This document shows positions 36,101-46,633 of a stretch of 58,683 bases of DNA, piece by piece. The position numbers and the translations under genes were made by a program. The stretch lies in NCBI GenBank assembly GCA_032718475.1, contig JAUCBJ010003216.1:1-58683 (forward strand), read 5' to 3'. The stretch is from Nemertoderma westbladi. Its lineage: Eukaryota; Xenacoelomorpha; Nemertodermatida; Nemertodermatidae. Every line of letters begins with the position of its first letter. Position 1 is the first letter of the stretch. A model generated the notes under the pieces. The model ran no database searches. It saw only the letters and a program-made list of their open reading frames with translations, and was not told where the DNA came from.

Positions 36101-37616
36101 GGTAAGTGATTCCGAACTACACGTCCAATTCAGTGATGTGAACGACACTGATCAATCTGAGATGGAAGGATTCTATACGGATGAGTTCTCCGACCAAAAC
36201 GAATCCTGTTACCTAATAAACACCACCGCAGTGTATCGAGCACTCGTGCATGAGAAAGACACAGACAGCGACCTTACCTTAACTACTTCTGATCAACAAC
36301 CATCTTGGAAAACGCCAACTTCCAATATAGGAATCCGAGAATTTCCTGTAGTCCAGTTACGGGTCCACGGACCTCAGAAGAGCTATATAGTGAACACCCT
36401 CCTGGACTCCGGCAGCACAGGAACATTCATCGATAAAGAACTAGCCGAAGACATCTTTGCTGGACAACCCAAGTTCCGAAACAAGCTAAACATGTCAGGG
36501 ATCATGCAGGTTTGGAAATCTGCTGTGGCTGCCGACTATTATATAGGTGAGTTGTCCACTCCACAGGATAAACTAGGAGAATACAGTATAAGGTCAGTCA
36601 AAATGGTGGCAATAAAGAACTTCGCTACCACCCAAGTGGAACCTTATAATTGGGACGAAGATGATCATGCCCAACAACTTAACATTCCTAGATTCGACAC
36701 CGATTATCCTGGAGTACAAATATTAATCGGTCAAAACGCGCATGAGGCGCTGGAGACATTGGAGAAACGACCTGCTCAACCGCAACCACTTCAGACCTAT
36801 GCAGTAAGAACTAGAGTAGGTTGGTACCTTACTGGACCTTCCCGAAGAACGCTCAGAGAAAGACTGCTTCAAGATCGCGTCTGCCAGGTGAGTGAATGGG
36901 AAGATGATACTAGTGAGGGAGACGACCCAACTGAGGGAACACCACACTCCTCAGATAATGACAATCTTAGCTCCAATGTAGATCAATGGAGATATTGCCC
37001 CAAGCAGTTTAATCCAACTGACATCGCTTCCAGAGGAGCAACTCCTCAAGAACTGACAGATACTACAGACCGGTTAGGTGAACCCGACTTCCTGAGTAAG
37101 GAGGATGAATGGCCTCCCCATCTTACTCCGACTGAGATTAGACCAGCCAAGGGAGCGGAGAAAGTCAAAACTAAAACCCGGACGGGTGGATCGGAGTTAT
37201 TTGAACCCGGGATAGATCTGTCGGTATTACATATTGCCAGGGACGACGCCGTGGATCTGGACCTCCCCACCGCGAGTGGATCCTTCAAGAAGATCAGAGG
37301 GAGCGATTGGAGCTCTGGAACATCAGACGTCTCGCAGGGACTCTTACCTCTCCTGCAGGGAGCGACGGACCACTATAGCTCCTGGAATCGGCTTTGTAAC
37401 GCCGTCATATACTTTGAGCGATGTTTCTATCGTCACTATTCCAGGACGAAGAGGAAACCTGGAATTGTATTCGGGATGCAGCGGCTCAATCACCCAGTCG
37501 GTCGTTTGTGTTTACCGGAAGGGAATGGAGGACTCTCCGGAAACTGTGGAAGGCAAGATTCTCTTCCCACGACCACCTCCCTAATCCTTCAAACATCTAG
37601 GGACTCCATAACGTAA
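33132..37616 (+). CDS. BEL-1 Gag-protease ORF with RT/RNase H deleted (1494 codons)
   Basis: Starts ATG at 33132. Domains in order: an acidic/Ser-rich N-terminus; an Ala-Glu-Lys coiled coil with repeated EAERKAAAA (residues about 228-302); a Gag region typical of BEL elements (residues about 637-820, starting KFNGDEMKWLPF); zinc motifs CVLCDGPHRLNAC, CYNCLRRGHQRRTC, CAKCGAKHHILLH (about 915-980); an aspartic protease with LLDSGSTGTF (D codon 36405). Near codon 1283 (about 36980) the sequence jumps from the protease-RT linker to QWRYCP-QFNPTDIASRG, which in BEL elements lies after RNase H. Compared with the second element here, about 2 kb including all of RT is missing. A short integrase-N-terminus-like stretch follows, with YSSWNRLC, then the frame drifts and ends. 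The frame is intact across the deletion, so the product may be selected as a Gag provider or is simply young. Confidence 0.88.
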   Translation: MSDTRQTLSDSLLETTVCLSDRSIENPRPRSETPPTVRKTTPTVAVSEPRLVEAISQFAKLVKRRRSIIGTRAQVKRDQEAAEPQQPASQELSSQRPESSSSSDTVERTPERGAKMADTVYDERPTYEESTNTTSSQEESEGTAEGPRKRDAIDIYLSDYQRFVGDEELRRRLEGLSPNSEGTKLVLDAIDAEMLAANQAKFDEQLRLTRVQEEQVKKKRIEDRKKAAVVAAEAERKAAAAEAAAEAKAAEAERKAAAAAAKAAAEAKAAEAERKAAMAAAEAERKAAEAVAEAEWRAAEETIQLELENIQENQDCINKQLTASNMQMMNRSTPKRQGYTSSEEGDTTDTEGKGNRSHLSRRKRTFHRQKLPDLPPAVRRQLNNTNLGSTEPTDQIIKIERLPTIVDEPEIIRPVLEITPSVIDTPVLPEATSKFPLHSTKLPVPSRTAQETVQVLDPERNIHDLSPVVPRPPATTLETPASAVEWVDERRRGMDLLLGQMQETVQQFKGTVRESRLELQEVQQSIALERDKLVNTQRGIPPPSVTMCQPVRSEVSHAQGVEPTRIYTASEVETPIVNPIKGNYRPVDNDIPYRLDHNPRNLYTDNSILNNTMAQESFTHQMARTEARQAVKVGEIVKFNGDEMKWLPFNEYYKDNIQNSVLSNGEKLRFLIECLEGSPKLMALKFIGHPDGLRQVWDTLNIRYGNRNNIAGYLYAKLVAPRKFISSGIIEFSDEIQEICRQLDWLGKSQEYQNAMVIRAVASTLPKGGVGTRWDKKVLYMMEQQRRDPTMADLMSFLDGEVKLQLLKLSREKTLENKVSEKPVSRRRVTPVCYTDDGESQTSQGEDSGKDTERSYVNKTPKDQVSKSKSRPNDRREPVQKTPPTSPKRIQVRKPEERTSVHRIAQVKVSNIKPKCVLCDGPHRLNACDKFLRKSLKDRREDMWDKRLCYNCLRRGHQRRTCYSDARCAKCGAKHHILLHAEFERNSPNQVSDSELHVQFSDVNDTDQSEMEGFYTDEFSDQNESCYLINTTAVYRALVHEKDTDSDLTLTTSDQQPSWKTPTSNIGIREFPVVQLRVHGPQKSYIVNTLLDSGSTGTFIDKELAEDIFAGQPKFRNKLNMSGIMQVWKSAVAADYYIGELSTPQDKLGEYSIRSVKMVAIKNFATTQVEPYNWDEDDHAQQLNIPRFDTDYPGVQILIGQNAHEALETLEKRPAQPQPLQTYAVRTRVGWYLTGPSRRTLRERLLQDRVCQVSEWEDDTSEGDDPTEGTPHSSDNDNLSSNVDQWRYCPKQFNPTDIASRGATPQELTDTTDRLGEPDFLSKEDEWPPHLTPTEIRPAKGAEKVKTKTRTGGSELFEPGIDLSVLHIARDDAVDLDLPTASGSFKKIRGSDWSSGTSDVSQGLLPLLQGATDHYSSWNRLCNAVIYFERCFYRHYSRTKRKPGIVFGMQRLNHPVGRLCLPEGNGGLSGNCGRQDSLPTTTSLILQTSRDSIT

Positions 37617-39260
37617 CAACATATGGAGTGGGTGTGTGACTCTATTATTTTATATTATTTTATTATTTTTATATTTCTGTATGTATTACTATGTAATTTT
37701 ATTATAATCGTTTTCTTTAATTTTATTCAGTAGAATGTTATTTTAGCGATTATTTAGTAGATTAGTGCAATATATATTCGCGTTTATTACTTAATTACGT
37801 ATATATTATATTTAATGCGACGGCAAGAAATAATTCTTTTTCTCTTTCCTTACTGTCCGTATCATATTATAAATACGTGACTACAGTAAGATGAAATGTC
37901 CGTACTTATTAAAGTACAATAAAGCCACTACTATATTTAAGTATTATTGGTAGGCAGAGTATTAGGAATGCAAAGTTCAGATCCTCGTGTCTCGGCTAAA
38001 CCAAGCTCTGGGTAGACCTTGGAAACGACTTGCCTCTTCACACTGACATTGCTTCGTGCGATATTGCTCTCATACCGTATATTAAATAATACATATAGTA
38101 GCGTGATGTCCCTATAACAGTAGCGTATAACGCAAAATAAATCTGTTAAACCCTTTGACCATCTGTAATTCTAGTCGATTAAGATATCGCGGCACCCACC
38201 GATATACTTGAAAGACAAATTCTAGAATCAGTGGTTAACGTCCCCAGACAAGTTCTGGAATAAATCGGTGCCCATCTCAAATATTAATTATTTAATATTT
38301 GCAAATCCAATAAATCAAAATCTGTAAAATTCAGATCCTTCAACAATTCTAGTCAATTAAGATATCGTAGCATTTACCGATATTCTTAAAAAGACAATTG
38401 TCATAGAATTAAGGATCTTGTGTCCCCAGACATATTCTAGAATCAAAATATGTCCATCTAATTAGTAAATAATAAAATTTCAGGGAATAATTTAAATTCA
38501 TGCCTTTTAATGAATTTAATAAATTGCCATTTTTGCGCAATTTATAACATTCCCAAAATTCCATTAATTAATAGATCAAGGGAGCGGAGATTTGTCTTAT
38601 TATGAGTATGAGTGTGCGAAAGTCTCCCAAACATGGTCAATAGCCGATAAAATTCATAAAGTCATGTATCAAACAGGACATTGACTATTAAAGAATTACT
38701 ATTAAATAACATCCCAGATCTGTATGCATGGGAATTACTCTAATTCTACCGCTAGCTTTGCATAATGTCACCATGGCAACAACCACGCTAGAATTAGAAT
38801 TGAGTTAAAAGAACAATAGAAAGCTTGTCCCATTGAATAGCATAGGGAATAAATAGCGCACTGCTAGTATCCAAGGATACATAATAATACAGTGACATTC
38901 TGGAAGGCATTGACTAACGGACAAATGGCCCGAATGTGCGTAGTTGTGACCAGTTGTGTGGTATTTGTGAGTTTATAGGTGAATGTTACTGCTAAAGTGT
39001 GTTTACAGTAGCTAGTCGCAATCGTGAAAGTAACCTAACTCTCCAAGGAAAACCTGAAGTACATCTAAGCCTTTGGGACGGACAGTGGAGTGACTTGTGC
39101 CGGTTGTCGTTGTGCGGCTACGTCGTTGGCGAAAGTACAGCGGCGACGACACATCGGCGCTGAGGATCTCGCACTGTCCGGGGGCTGATTGGGGTAGGCA
39201 GCGACGCCCGCTCGCCTAAATATAAACTCATTATAATATGGATAAATTTATATAGCAGAT
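37617..39260 (+). other. BEL-1 non-coding region with 178-bp duplication
   Basis: No ORF. Two degenerate copies of a unit starting tctagtcRattaagatatcg, at about 38170 and 38348, each containing tccccagaca. From 39030 to 39220 the sequence becomes GC-rich just before the next ORF. Integrase coding expected here is absent. Confidence 0.6.
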
Positions 39261-40192
39261 ATGATTGAGTTGATAGAAGATGATCTTGGTATCAGGGAGC
39301 GATATACTCTACCTTTACAAGCGTTTGTTGATAGCTTGTTCACCGCTCGCTATACGTATCGTAATGGTACGTATGTGGACTTCTTAACTACTGGTCATCC
39401 TATCGATTTACACGATACGGACAATGTCGACACCAAAAGGGAAATGGTACGATTGAAATATCCTACCCAGCGGAGGCGGAACGATAAACCGAGAATGGAA
39501 CACGAGAATTCTATTCGAAACAGACTCGAAAGAGAAGACGTTGAGGAGCCGGATAAACGCAGCGACTTCAACGATTATCTGGAATTCCTGATAGAAACAT
39601 ATCTCAATATTGCCAGTCAACAAAATCTAGAAACTCGATATCCTCAAGGTATACATCATGACCGCATGGTAGAACTCAAACGGCTCGATTCCCCTATGAT
39701 GTATCTTACCGCCGATCGACCGCTACCTGTTGTACCGAATAGCTTCGAACGGATGGAGGAATATTGTATGCTGGAGAAAGATCACTCGCGTTTCCCCTAC
39801 CAGACGTGCGTCTTTGGTATTATTACGATAAATGCCCTAGACCCAGCAAATAAACGGAAAGACATAAACATCCATGGAAACGTTGTGTTAAACACAGTTG
39901 TGCTCGTTATATTTACTGGAGTTTCGAGCGAAACTTGTTTGACGTATCAGCTATGCTCACTCGGCTCGAACGATCCTGGAGTAAACCTACGATCAGAATC
40001 CCGGAATACTCGATCAGAGCTCATCATTCCCTAGTGAGACCTCAGACTCTTGATCCTATTAGTATGACGGATCCTCCCGAGCTGTACTCACTGCTCAAAG
40101 ATCTAGTGTTACCTGAACGATTAGTCGGTGGCACCCCAGTTGTGGGTTTCTTAGATATTAGCCCATCCTACCTAGCCGGATTGGGACGCTGA
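39261..40192 (+). CDS. Unrecognised 3' ORF of BEL-1, apparent frameshift near 39930
   Basis: The first frame (39261-40034) starts MIELIEDDLGIRERY and contains charged segments, FNDYLEFLIETYLN and RYPQGIHHDR. Around 39930 the more protein-like frame switches to the one ending at 40192 (SMTDPPELYSLLKDLVLPE, PVVGFLDISPSYLAG). A hydrophobic VVLNTVVLVIFTGV string occurs at the switch and may be an artefact of it. No protease, polymerase, integrase or envelope motif is visible. It sits where integrase would lie. It may be an accessory gene or sequence picked up after the deletion. Confidence 0.5.
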
Positions 40193-40759
40193 CATTTAAT
40201 ATCGCCGTTTAACCCTTACCATCGTCCCGGCTTGACACGATATAACCTGTCACCAGAGTGGCGGAGAACGTTGTACCAAACGAGTTAAACGCTATTCTAC
40301 AAAGATCAGAAAGGAAACCTACGTTTGTTCAGATAAACGTAAGTTGTAACAGCAAGTCCAAGCGATAAACGAATTGTCTTTATCTCAGTTCGATTGTGAA
40401 ATCCAGAATCTCTAAGAAGATATCGCACTTAGACAACCCCATTCTCTGCGAGAGTTTTTGGATGAACGTATCCAGCTACGAGCGGAGGAAAATCAGCTCG
40501 AGGAGAAGCATATCGAAACGGCGGATACCCCGACCATAATCCTACACCTTCTGATGCAATCATATTGCACCCTTCACCCAGGATTTATAGCCCTCCTAGT
40601 AAAGTGGCTCCCCCCAAAGAGAAAAGGACTCTTGCTAGCCTCAAAAAACTGCGTAAACGCCGTCTGCGTAAGAAAGACTAACTGTTTAGAGTATTTTTAT
40701 ATTTTAGAAACTGTGATTTGTTATATTTTATAGACTTAAATCCCATTTTCTGGGAGCGG
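40193..40759 (+). pseudogene. Continuation of BEL-1 3' ORF, broken; polypurine tract at the end
   Basis: Frame scraps include LREFLDERIQLRAEENQLEE (about 40445-40505) and, after a frame change, a Lys/Arg-rich C-terminus ending near 40680. These look like the degraded end of the protein upstream. The purine-rich gggagcgg (40752-40759) directly precedes the 3' LTR and is the likely plus-strand primer. Confidence 0.5.
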
Positions 40760-41934
40760 TGTAAAAGCTTTTGCGTCATTAACCGGTTATTTTCCCTTAA
40801 AGTACTCTGTAGTTGGTTTGCCAGGCATAAAAAGGCCGTGTCCTTGCTGTACTGGTGTTTTAGAGGACATAAAAGTCATTTCTTATGTATTTGTACTGTA
40901 TTTGTACTTTAGAGGACATAATTCACAATCTCATGACGCGATAAGCTAGATACTCTTGAAAACAGTGTCGCTACCATGACGATGGCTAACAGCTGATATT
41001 GCCACGTCGACGTTTCTTTGTTTCTTTGTTCTCTCGTTGTTCGGTTGACCAATCAGAGCGTTTGTTGTCTCTGTGTTGGAGGTGTATACAGAGGCTCAGT
41101 AGTTCAGTGTTATGTTTTTGCCCAGAGCCTAAGAACCGGCTTTTGGCACCTCCGTGTTTTCAGTTTTAGTCTTACACTAGTAGGCTTAATTATAAGGACA
41201 TATATCCGTTATCTAAACATAACATACCATACCTAATCAAACAACCTGTGCATACTTTTATATTGTTATACTGCTATTTACTGTCAGTTCTTCATAATAT
41301 GGTTGATGAATTATTATATTTGGAATAACGATAAATAACCCCGAAAACCCAATATTCTTGATATACCGAAGGTAAGAGAGAAAGGTTACATATAACGATT
41401 GTGACTTATGTTAAAGTGGTTTGAAGTGAATCTAATGTTATTTGATAGACCCTACATGATTCGGTCCGTGTTCCTTTTATATGTGACTAAAATCAGTGAA
41501 GCTCGGCAGATCAGTGTGCAGTATTGTGCAGCATTGTGTATGAGTGAGACTGATAACGAAGCATTTCCTAAAGAATGCGCCATATATGTGAATTATAACT
41601 AAGCCATATCGTTGTGAGTAGTTTAAGTCATAACTCTGTTTATATAGGTAGAGCGCCACGTCCTAAAGGAACTGTTAATATTTCCCGAAGGTGAATAATA
41701 TTGTCAGAGATTATATAACACTGTCAGTCGAATAATACATTAGGCCTACATAGCAATACGATTAAGCCGTCGAACCCAATCTCCCGGGTATATCCAGCGG
41801 GTGAATGATCGCGCACAGATTGGTTTCGACTAGTGTAGTGAATCAAATACTTGTCATAGGCTAAACGCGAATTATTATCTAGAAGACATCCTAATTTGGC
41901 GGGTTAAACTGCCAAAGGTCTGAAAGCGCGAACA
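40760..41934 (+). repeat. 3' LTR
   Basis: 1175 bp, same length as the 5' LTR and aligning without gaps. The differences I noticed are near 40923, 40935, 41503 and 41867. Confidence 0.93.
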
Positions 41935-42270
41935 AGCTCGATTTGGTAGAGTAGCTCGATCGGGAAGAGTAGCTCGATCGGGAAGAGTAGCTCGATCGGG
42001 AAGAGTAGCTCGATCGGGAAGAGTAGCTCGATCGGGAAGAGTAGCTCGATCGGGAAGAGTAGCTCGATCGGGAAGAGTAGCTCGATTTGGTAGAGTAGCT
42101 CGATCGGGAAGAGTAGCTCGATTTGGTAGAGTAGCTCGATCGGGAAGAGTAGCTCGATCGGGAAGAGTAGCTCGATCGGGAAGAGTAGCTCGATCGGGAA
42201 GAGTAGCTCGATCGGGAAGAGTAGCTCGATTTGGTAGAGTAGCTCGATCGGGAAAAGTAGCTCGATAGGG
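41935..42270. repeat. 18-bp minisatellite, right part (about 18 copies)
   Basis: It resumes with agctcgatttgg, the AGCTC being the duplicated target site. Same unit as 29141-29672. Confidence 0.95.
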
Positions 42271-42444
42271 AAATGGTCGCTCTACTACTACTACAACGAC
42301 TACTATCTACTATCGACATGCTACATTGTATATAACATATATATATTAAAAATGCTGTGCCGGCTTATCAACAAAATTGCGAGGCCACAACTCCCTAATC
42401 CCAACTAATGGTCGGTAAAATAATAATAAATAATTAAAACTCAC

Positions 42445-42577
42445 TTCCTATATCCTCCATTAGTCATTATTCTAGAGTAATAGCCCGGAGCGCAGTAGCA
42501 ATCAAACAAACTATCCGAAGCTTCATCGCACCCCATGCAAATACCAGGTTGACTACCCCCTACCTCGCACTGGTAAC
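42445..42577 (-). CDS. Host gene exon 3: EGF-like module
   Basis: 133-bp exon, phase 1 to 2. Acceptor TTGTAG and donor GTGAGT (42439-42444). Residues: YQCEVGG, GICMGCDE, DCYCAPGYYS. The module's last Cys is probably at the start of exon 4, which joins in phase 2. The intron between them is about 13.3 kb and carries the BEL element. Confidence 0.83.
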
Positions 42578-42890
42578 CTACAAGAATTAAATGTAAAAAA
42601 TAATATGCTGACATATTCACAATGATATGAGATATTATTTATTACTTGTACTGCACATATTGTATCTAAAGTAAATGATTCAATGACGAACTTGTCCATT
42701 ATAGATAATAAACCCATCCCCCTATTACAGCACCTACCCAAACGCAGTTATATTGTATTTTCGTTACTTTTAATATTAGTTCAAAATGCATTAGGCCTTA
42801 CTCTACTGAGCTTTACTAAACTTAACTAAAATTATTAATCATTTAATAATCCACACAATTAAGTAATAATACAAAACTTAATTTGATTAC

Positions 42891-43030
42891 CTATGCAGAG
42901 ATGCGATTTGAATGGATGGGATGTGTATCCGTTTTTGCAGTAACACGATTTTTCCAACTTTCCGAGCTCGAAACATTCGCAGTTAGCTGTATACTCTTTG
43001 CAATTCTGTCCTAGACATGTTCTATCAAAT
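42891..43030 (-). CDS. Host gene exon 2: EGF-like module
   Basis: 140-bp exon, phase 2 to 1. Acceptor TTTGTAG and donor GTAATC (42885-42890). Residues: FDRTCLGQNC, NCECFELG, SCYCKNGYTS and LCI. Phase matches exon 1. Confidence 0.83.
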
Positions 43031-43226
43031 CTACAAATACATACCGGTATGATAATTACGTTAGATTTTTATTGAAATGCAAAGTGAAACAAAAATTCTG
43101 AGAGAGGGAGGAGATTAGTTGGTGAATGGTAATCACGCTAGTATTCACTCAGTTGTTTTTATTGATGTTGTTTGTAGTGTTGTTGTTGTTGTTTATTTTC
43201 AGTTGGATTTTAGTAATTAGGCTTAA

Positions 43227-43302
43227 TACGGCGCTGTCGCGAAGTTGGTAGAGCGTTGGACATGGAATCTCTAGGTACCGAGTTCAATTCCTCTTCCCGG
43301 TA
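43227..43302 (+). mobile_element. tRNA-like sequence, probably SINE head or tRNA pseudogene
   Basis: An A-box-like word (tcgcgaagttgg, 43237-43248) and a B-box-like word (gagttcaattcc, 43280-43291) are correctly spaced. The ends (tacggcg and cccggta) pair at five of seven positions. D and anticodon stems are poorly paired, so it is not a working tRNA. If read as a tRNA the anticodon would be TGG. A T-run follows at 43305-43310. Confidence 0.5.
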
Positions 43303-44635
43303 CATTTTTTTGGTAATAAGCCATTCATGGAGGCGGAGGGGACAGTTGATGCGTTAGTGGACGCGGAGCTATGGGCGATTTCGCGTTTCTTGTTACATAG
43401 AAATATAACTAATAGTAATATTCTCTATGGGTTTTATACATTCGAAATAATGATTATATATAATGAATGTAAATATTCATGAATAAACGCAATTGTGTCG
43501 TGATGCATATATATTCACAAATATTTTCATGTATTACAGCTTATTATATTTCGTGTTCATGTGTATTGTATTTAATATGTGTATTATTTATAACTATATA
43601 TATATAGATGTAAAAAGTGATGTATTATGAAATCCTACATACCCAAACAAAAACTTAAAGTTATATCGGTGTCAATCCATTGAAAAAATATTAAAATATA
43701 TATGGGCCAATCAACTGTCAACCATATTGACCAATGTCCCTTACGTACCGTAATATTTGAGATTTGTCGAATTTTGAAATTAACTTTGACAATCAATCAT
43801 ATTCATGATTAGAATGATCGATAATTTCTGCATATGAAACCAGAAAAGCCCCAAAAATATATTGGAGGCTATTGAGAGAAACACTCCGAAAAGCAAAAAT
43901 TGAGAATAAATTAATTTATGTCACGTTTGGGAAATTAATAAATTTTATTTCGTACATTATATTCTATTCCATATTCTTATAAATTTGAAGTATCAGTTAT
44001 TTAATGGTGGTATTGAGGTGTCCAGCAAGATATATCAGATCTAAGTAGAAAGTTCAATAGTAAGAAAAAAATTCAGAATTATGTCACTTATAAGAAATTT
44101 TTAATACAGTGACAACATAAAGTTTCACTTTCAGGGAAACTTTGCTGTGAAAAGTGCGGCTAGATATTTTTTTCATCATAATAACAATGTGATACACAAT
44201 ACTGTTGCATATAACACTATTATAATAAATTTTGACTTTTATTTTTCAATTGAAACAAATCATAAAATTCTTCAAACAACTCCTCCGCACTAGAATTTAA
44301 ATACAGTTTATAGTTCTTTCCACTGCAAAACTCAACAGTTCGCATTTTCTGATAAAAAAAACCTCCGTTAAGTATGGCACAGTTTTTTGAACCATTTTGG
44401 ACACGCTCACGCTTTTTTTGCAATTGATTCATACGCACTGATTAACCGCCTAAAATTGATAATCTAACTAATAAGGAAGAATACGAGTGGGAGTGATTAT
44501 GACTCACTTTTGACAATTTATATCCTATTAAATTAATCTTTTACTGAGTGTCACGTATGTGACAACAAATCGGACCACGTTAATTTTTTTTTGTATTTCT
44601 GATATCTCCAATTTACTATGAAACTATGTTTATTT
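43303..44635. other. Intron; left part of possible TIR element
   Basis: AT-rich. caaccatattgacca at 43719-43733 is inverted at 46560-46574. A 72-codon minus frame (44220-44438) is unrecognised. Confidence 0.35.
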
Positions 44636-46260
44636 GTTCACAGGAATTATACTCAGCAGGGATTTTAATCGTTTAATTGTTCACAGGAATTATACTCAGC
44701 AGGGGTTTTAATCGTTTATTTGTTCACAGGAATTATACTCAGCAGGGGTTTTAATCGTTTATTTGTTCATAGGAATTATACTCAGCAGGGGTTTTAATCG
44801 TTTATTTGTTCACAGGAATTATACTCAGCAGGGGTTTTAATCGTTTATTTGTTCACAGGAATTATACTCACAGGGATATTAATAGTTTATTTGTTCACAG
44901 GAATTATACTCAGCAGGGATTTTAATCGTTTAATTGTTCACAGGAATTATACTCAGCAGGGGTTTTAATCGTTTATTTGTTCACAGGAATTATACTCAGC
45001 AGGGGTTTTAATCGTTTATTTGTTCACAGGAATTATACTCAGCAGGGGTTTTAATCGTTTATTTGTTCACAGGAATTATACTCAGCAGGGGTTTTAATCG
45101 TTTATTTGTTCACAGGAATTATACTCAGCAGGGGTTTTAATCGTTTATTTGTTCACAGGAATTATACTCAGCAGGGATATTAATCGTTTATTTGTTCACA
45201 GGAATTATACTCAGCAGGGATATTAATCGTTTATTTGTTCACAGGAATTATACTCAGCAGGGATATTAATCGTTTATTTGTTCACAGGAATTATACTCAG
45301 CAGGGGTTTTAATCGTTTATTTGTTCATAGGAATTATACTCAGCAGGGGTTTTAATCGTTTATTTGTTCACAGGAATTATACTCAGCAGGGGTTTTAATC
45401 GTTTATTTGTTCACAGGAATTATACTCAGCAGGGGTTTTAATCGTTTATTTGTTCACAGGAATTATACTCAGCAGGGGTTTTAATCGTTTATTTGTTCAC
45501 AGGAATTATACTCAGCAGGGATATTAATCGTTTATTTGTTCACAGGAATTATACTCAGCAGGGATATTAATCGTTTATTTGTTCACAGGAATTATACTCA
45601 GCAGGGATATTAATCGTTTATTTGTTCACAGGAATTATACTCAGCAGGGATATTAATCGTTTATTTGTTCACAGGAATTATACTCACAGGGATATTAATC
45701 GTTTATTTGTTCATAGGAATTATACTCAGCAGGGATATTAATCGTTTATTTGTTCACAGGAATTATACTCAGCAGGGATATTAATCGTTTATTTGTTCAC
45801 AGGAATTATACTCAGCAGGGATATTAATCGTTTATTTGTTCACAGGAATTATACTCACAGGGATATGAATCGTTTATTTGTTCACAGGAATTATACTCAG
45901 CAGGGATATTAATCGTTTATTTGTTCACAGGAATTATACTCAGCAGGGATATTAATCGTTTATTTGTTCACAGGAATTATACTCAGCAGGGATATTAATC
46001 GTTTATTTGTTCACAGGAATTATACTCACAGGGATATTAATCGTTTATTTGTTCATAGGAATTATACTCAGCAGGGATATTAATCGTTTATTTGTTCACA
46101 GGAATTATACTCACAGGGATATTAATCGTTTATTTGTTCACAGGAATTATACTCAGCAGGGGTTTTATTCGTTTATTTGTTCATAGGAATTATACTCAGC
46201 AGGGGATTTAATCGTTTATTTGTTCACCGGAATTATACTCAGCAGGGATATTAATCGTTT
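44636..46260. repeat. 43-bp satellite, about 38 copies
   Basis: Tandem caggaattatactcagcagg units followed by ggttttaatcgtttatttgttca. Two main classes, ggggtttt and gggatatt, occur in blocks. A 42-bp class has actcacaggg. It lies in the intron between exons 1 and 2. Confidence 0.95.
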
Positions 46261-46633
46261 GGCACCTGAATTGAAATTTTAATGGCAAAAATGAGCCCGT
46301 AATCACAATCATAAAATTTGAAATTTCTCCAGTAACTGACATTAATTTTTTTCAAAATTCGTTGTAGCCTTTTCTATAACAAACTGTGGTTGGAGTGAAT
46401 CACAGCAGGATGGAACCGATTATAGTGTATTCGGCAATCAAATTATCAAAGCCATTCGAATGAGTTACATTTTGTATTAATGATTAATAATATATCAATT
46501 AATTTGATTAAAAGCAATGAAATGAAATGAAATGAATATTTTTAGTCCCGTACGTGAGTTGGTCAATATGGTTGGCAATGCAGCATAATAGTGGCAATGC
46601 AGCATAATATTAATTGAAACCGATAACATTTAC

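Larger units (their letters stand above)
29673..41934 (+). mobile_element. BEL/Pao-type LTR retrotransposon, 12,262 bp, internally deleted
   Basis: It is bounded by two 1175-bp direct repeats (29673-30847 and 40760-41934), each starting TG and ending CA. They differ at about four sites by eye (roughly 0.3 percent). The 5-bp duplication AGCTC flanks it (29668-29672, 41935-41939) and comes from the 18-bp minisatellite it interrupts. The interior holds a 2.3-kb leader, a long gag-protease ORF (33132-37616), a non-coding stretch, and an unrecognised 3' ORF. RT and RNase H are missing from the ORF, so it must depend on another element for mobility. Confidence 0.92.

Noticed and set aside
43227-43302. 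Functional tRNA gene
   Set aside because: D and anticodon stems are badly paired and the acceptor stem has two mismatches.
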